Positions 27,545 through 27,974 of a stretch of 27,974 bases of DNA are shown piece by piece. Made by a program: the position numbers and the translations under genes. Numbering within the stretch: the stretch's first letter is position 1; each line of letters opens with the position of its first letter. Origin of the DNA: Isohypsibius dastychi (taxonomy: Eukaryota; Tardigrada; Eutardigrada; Parachela; Isohypsibiidae); assembly GCA_034696485.1 (NCBI GenBank), contig JAQIWT010000216.1, positions 1 through 27,974 of the forward strand, given 5' to 3'. Below the pieces are notes generated by a model. That model made no database searches. It saw nothing but the letters and a program-made list of their open reading frames with translations, and was not told where the DNA came from.

Positions 27545-27974
27545 CTGCAAAGTTAAAAATATAACTTCCGTTATTCTGACTGTTCTGAGCATACTTTCCA
27601 GTAAGAAGAAAAGACCGACGCATACTTCAGACCGTGAATTACAAAAAAAACGGTAGTAGGAGTAGGCAAAGCTAGCGAGGCAGACCAGGCGGGGGGTATG
27701 CCAGTGGGTTTAAGGTTTTGAAAACGTTTTAACATATGAATCTATGAAAATTTGAAAATGGGAGGCGTGGCCTAAAAACTTTTTATACTGGGGGCCGGGC
27801 CAGCCGGCCAATCAGAGAAACCTTTTTCAAAACTTTTTGCCTCGTCCTCCAGCGGTCCACTGTAGATGAAGGGATTTTTGGGGTGGACAAAAAACTGGCA
27901 AAAAATTAAAATTCGATGTTTTTTGCTTTCTAAGCGAAAAATGTTTGAAAAGTTCATGAATTTCAAAAAGTTCC
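27545..27974. repeat. Right edge: transposase intron/flank and dispersed repeat
   Basis: From about 27750 the sequence carries GGGAGGCGTGGCC, GCCGGCCAATCAGAGAAAC and AAAACTTTTT runs like the repeat at 11130-11260 (GGGAGGCGTGTCC, CCAATCACG, AAAGTTTCG). GCAGACCAGGCGGGGGGTA lies near 27680. No coding sequence is supported. If the repeat lies inside the transposase gene it would be in an intron; otherwise it marks where the gene was truncated. Confidence 0.5.

Overview
The window is nuclear DNA from an animal, most likely an ecdysozoan invertebrate (tardigrade, nematode or crustacean; I cannot decide which). The reasons are short (about 35-65 bp) GT-AG introns with TTTCAG/TAG acceptors, a seven-transmembrane receptor duplicated locally, an Ig-domain protein, and dense DNA transposons with no bacterial operon structure. 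Almost all recognisable coding sequence is on the minus strand.

Positions 1-13800 are repeat-rich, with a duplicated GPCR locus. A satellite of alternating 19-bp units (361-586) and AT-rich repeats lead into an intact single-exon GPCR (3421-4443, minus). A second GPCR copy (9829-10711, minus) lies about 6.4 kb away in a direct segmental duplication. It is a pseudogene: two one-base frameshifts and a first-exon segment that was inverted. Further 5'-flank copies without receptor bodies lie at about 1590-2000, 5583-5670, 6120-6830 and 11640-12160. Several local inverted repeats look like template-switch products.

Positions 13819-24030 hold one host gene on the minus strand, a xi-class glutathione S-transferase (glutathionyl-hydroquinone reductase, ECM4/YqjG family) whose exons I could join in frame. 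It is broken by a 7.1-kb DNA transposon (16575-23689) inserted inside a coding exon. Removing the element plus one copy of a 4-bp target duplication restores a 111-nt in-frame exon. That exon also has a TAG codon where the family has a conserved Trp. The preceding intron contains a 985-bp piggyBac-type nonautonomous element with TTAA target duplications.

The 7.1-kb element is the most interesting object. It has long terminal inverted repeats beginning (T)TGTAG. On the minus strand it encodes, in order, a Pro/Gln/Tyr-rich N-terminal exon, an HHCC zinc-binding domain, a gypsy-like DDE integrase core, a GPY/F-like domain, a first Ulp1 (C48) protease domain, a linker, a second and different Ulp1 domain, and a PHD-type zinc finger. 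There is no reverse transcriptase and there are no LTRs. This places it with the Ginger (gypsy-integrase-related) DNA transposons; the two tandem Ulp1 domains are unusual as far as I know. The first Ulp1 domain carries an in-frame TAA, so this copy is probably inactive.

Positions 24108-24836 (plus) encode a two-Ig-domain protein fragment. Positions 25590-27544 (minus) encode a four-exon THAP9/P-element-type transposase with one in-frame stop; its 5' end lies outside or is lost. The right edge carries a dispersed repeat related to one at 11060-11460.
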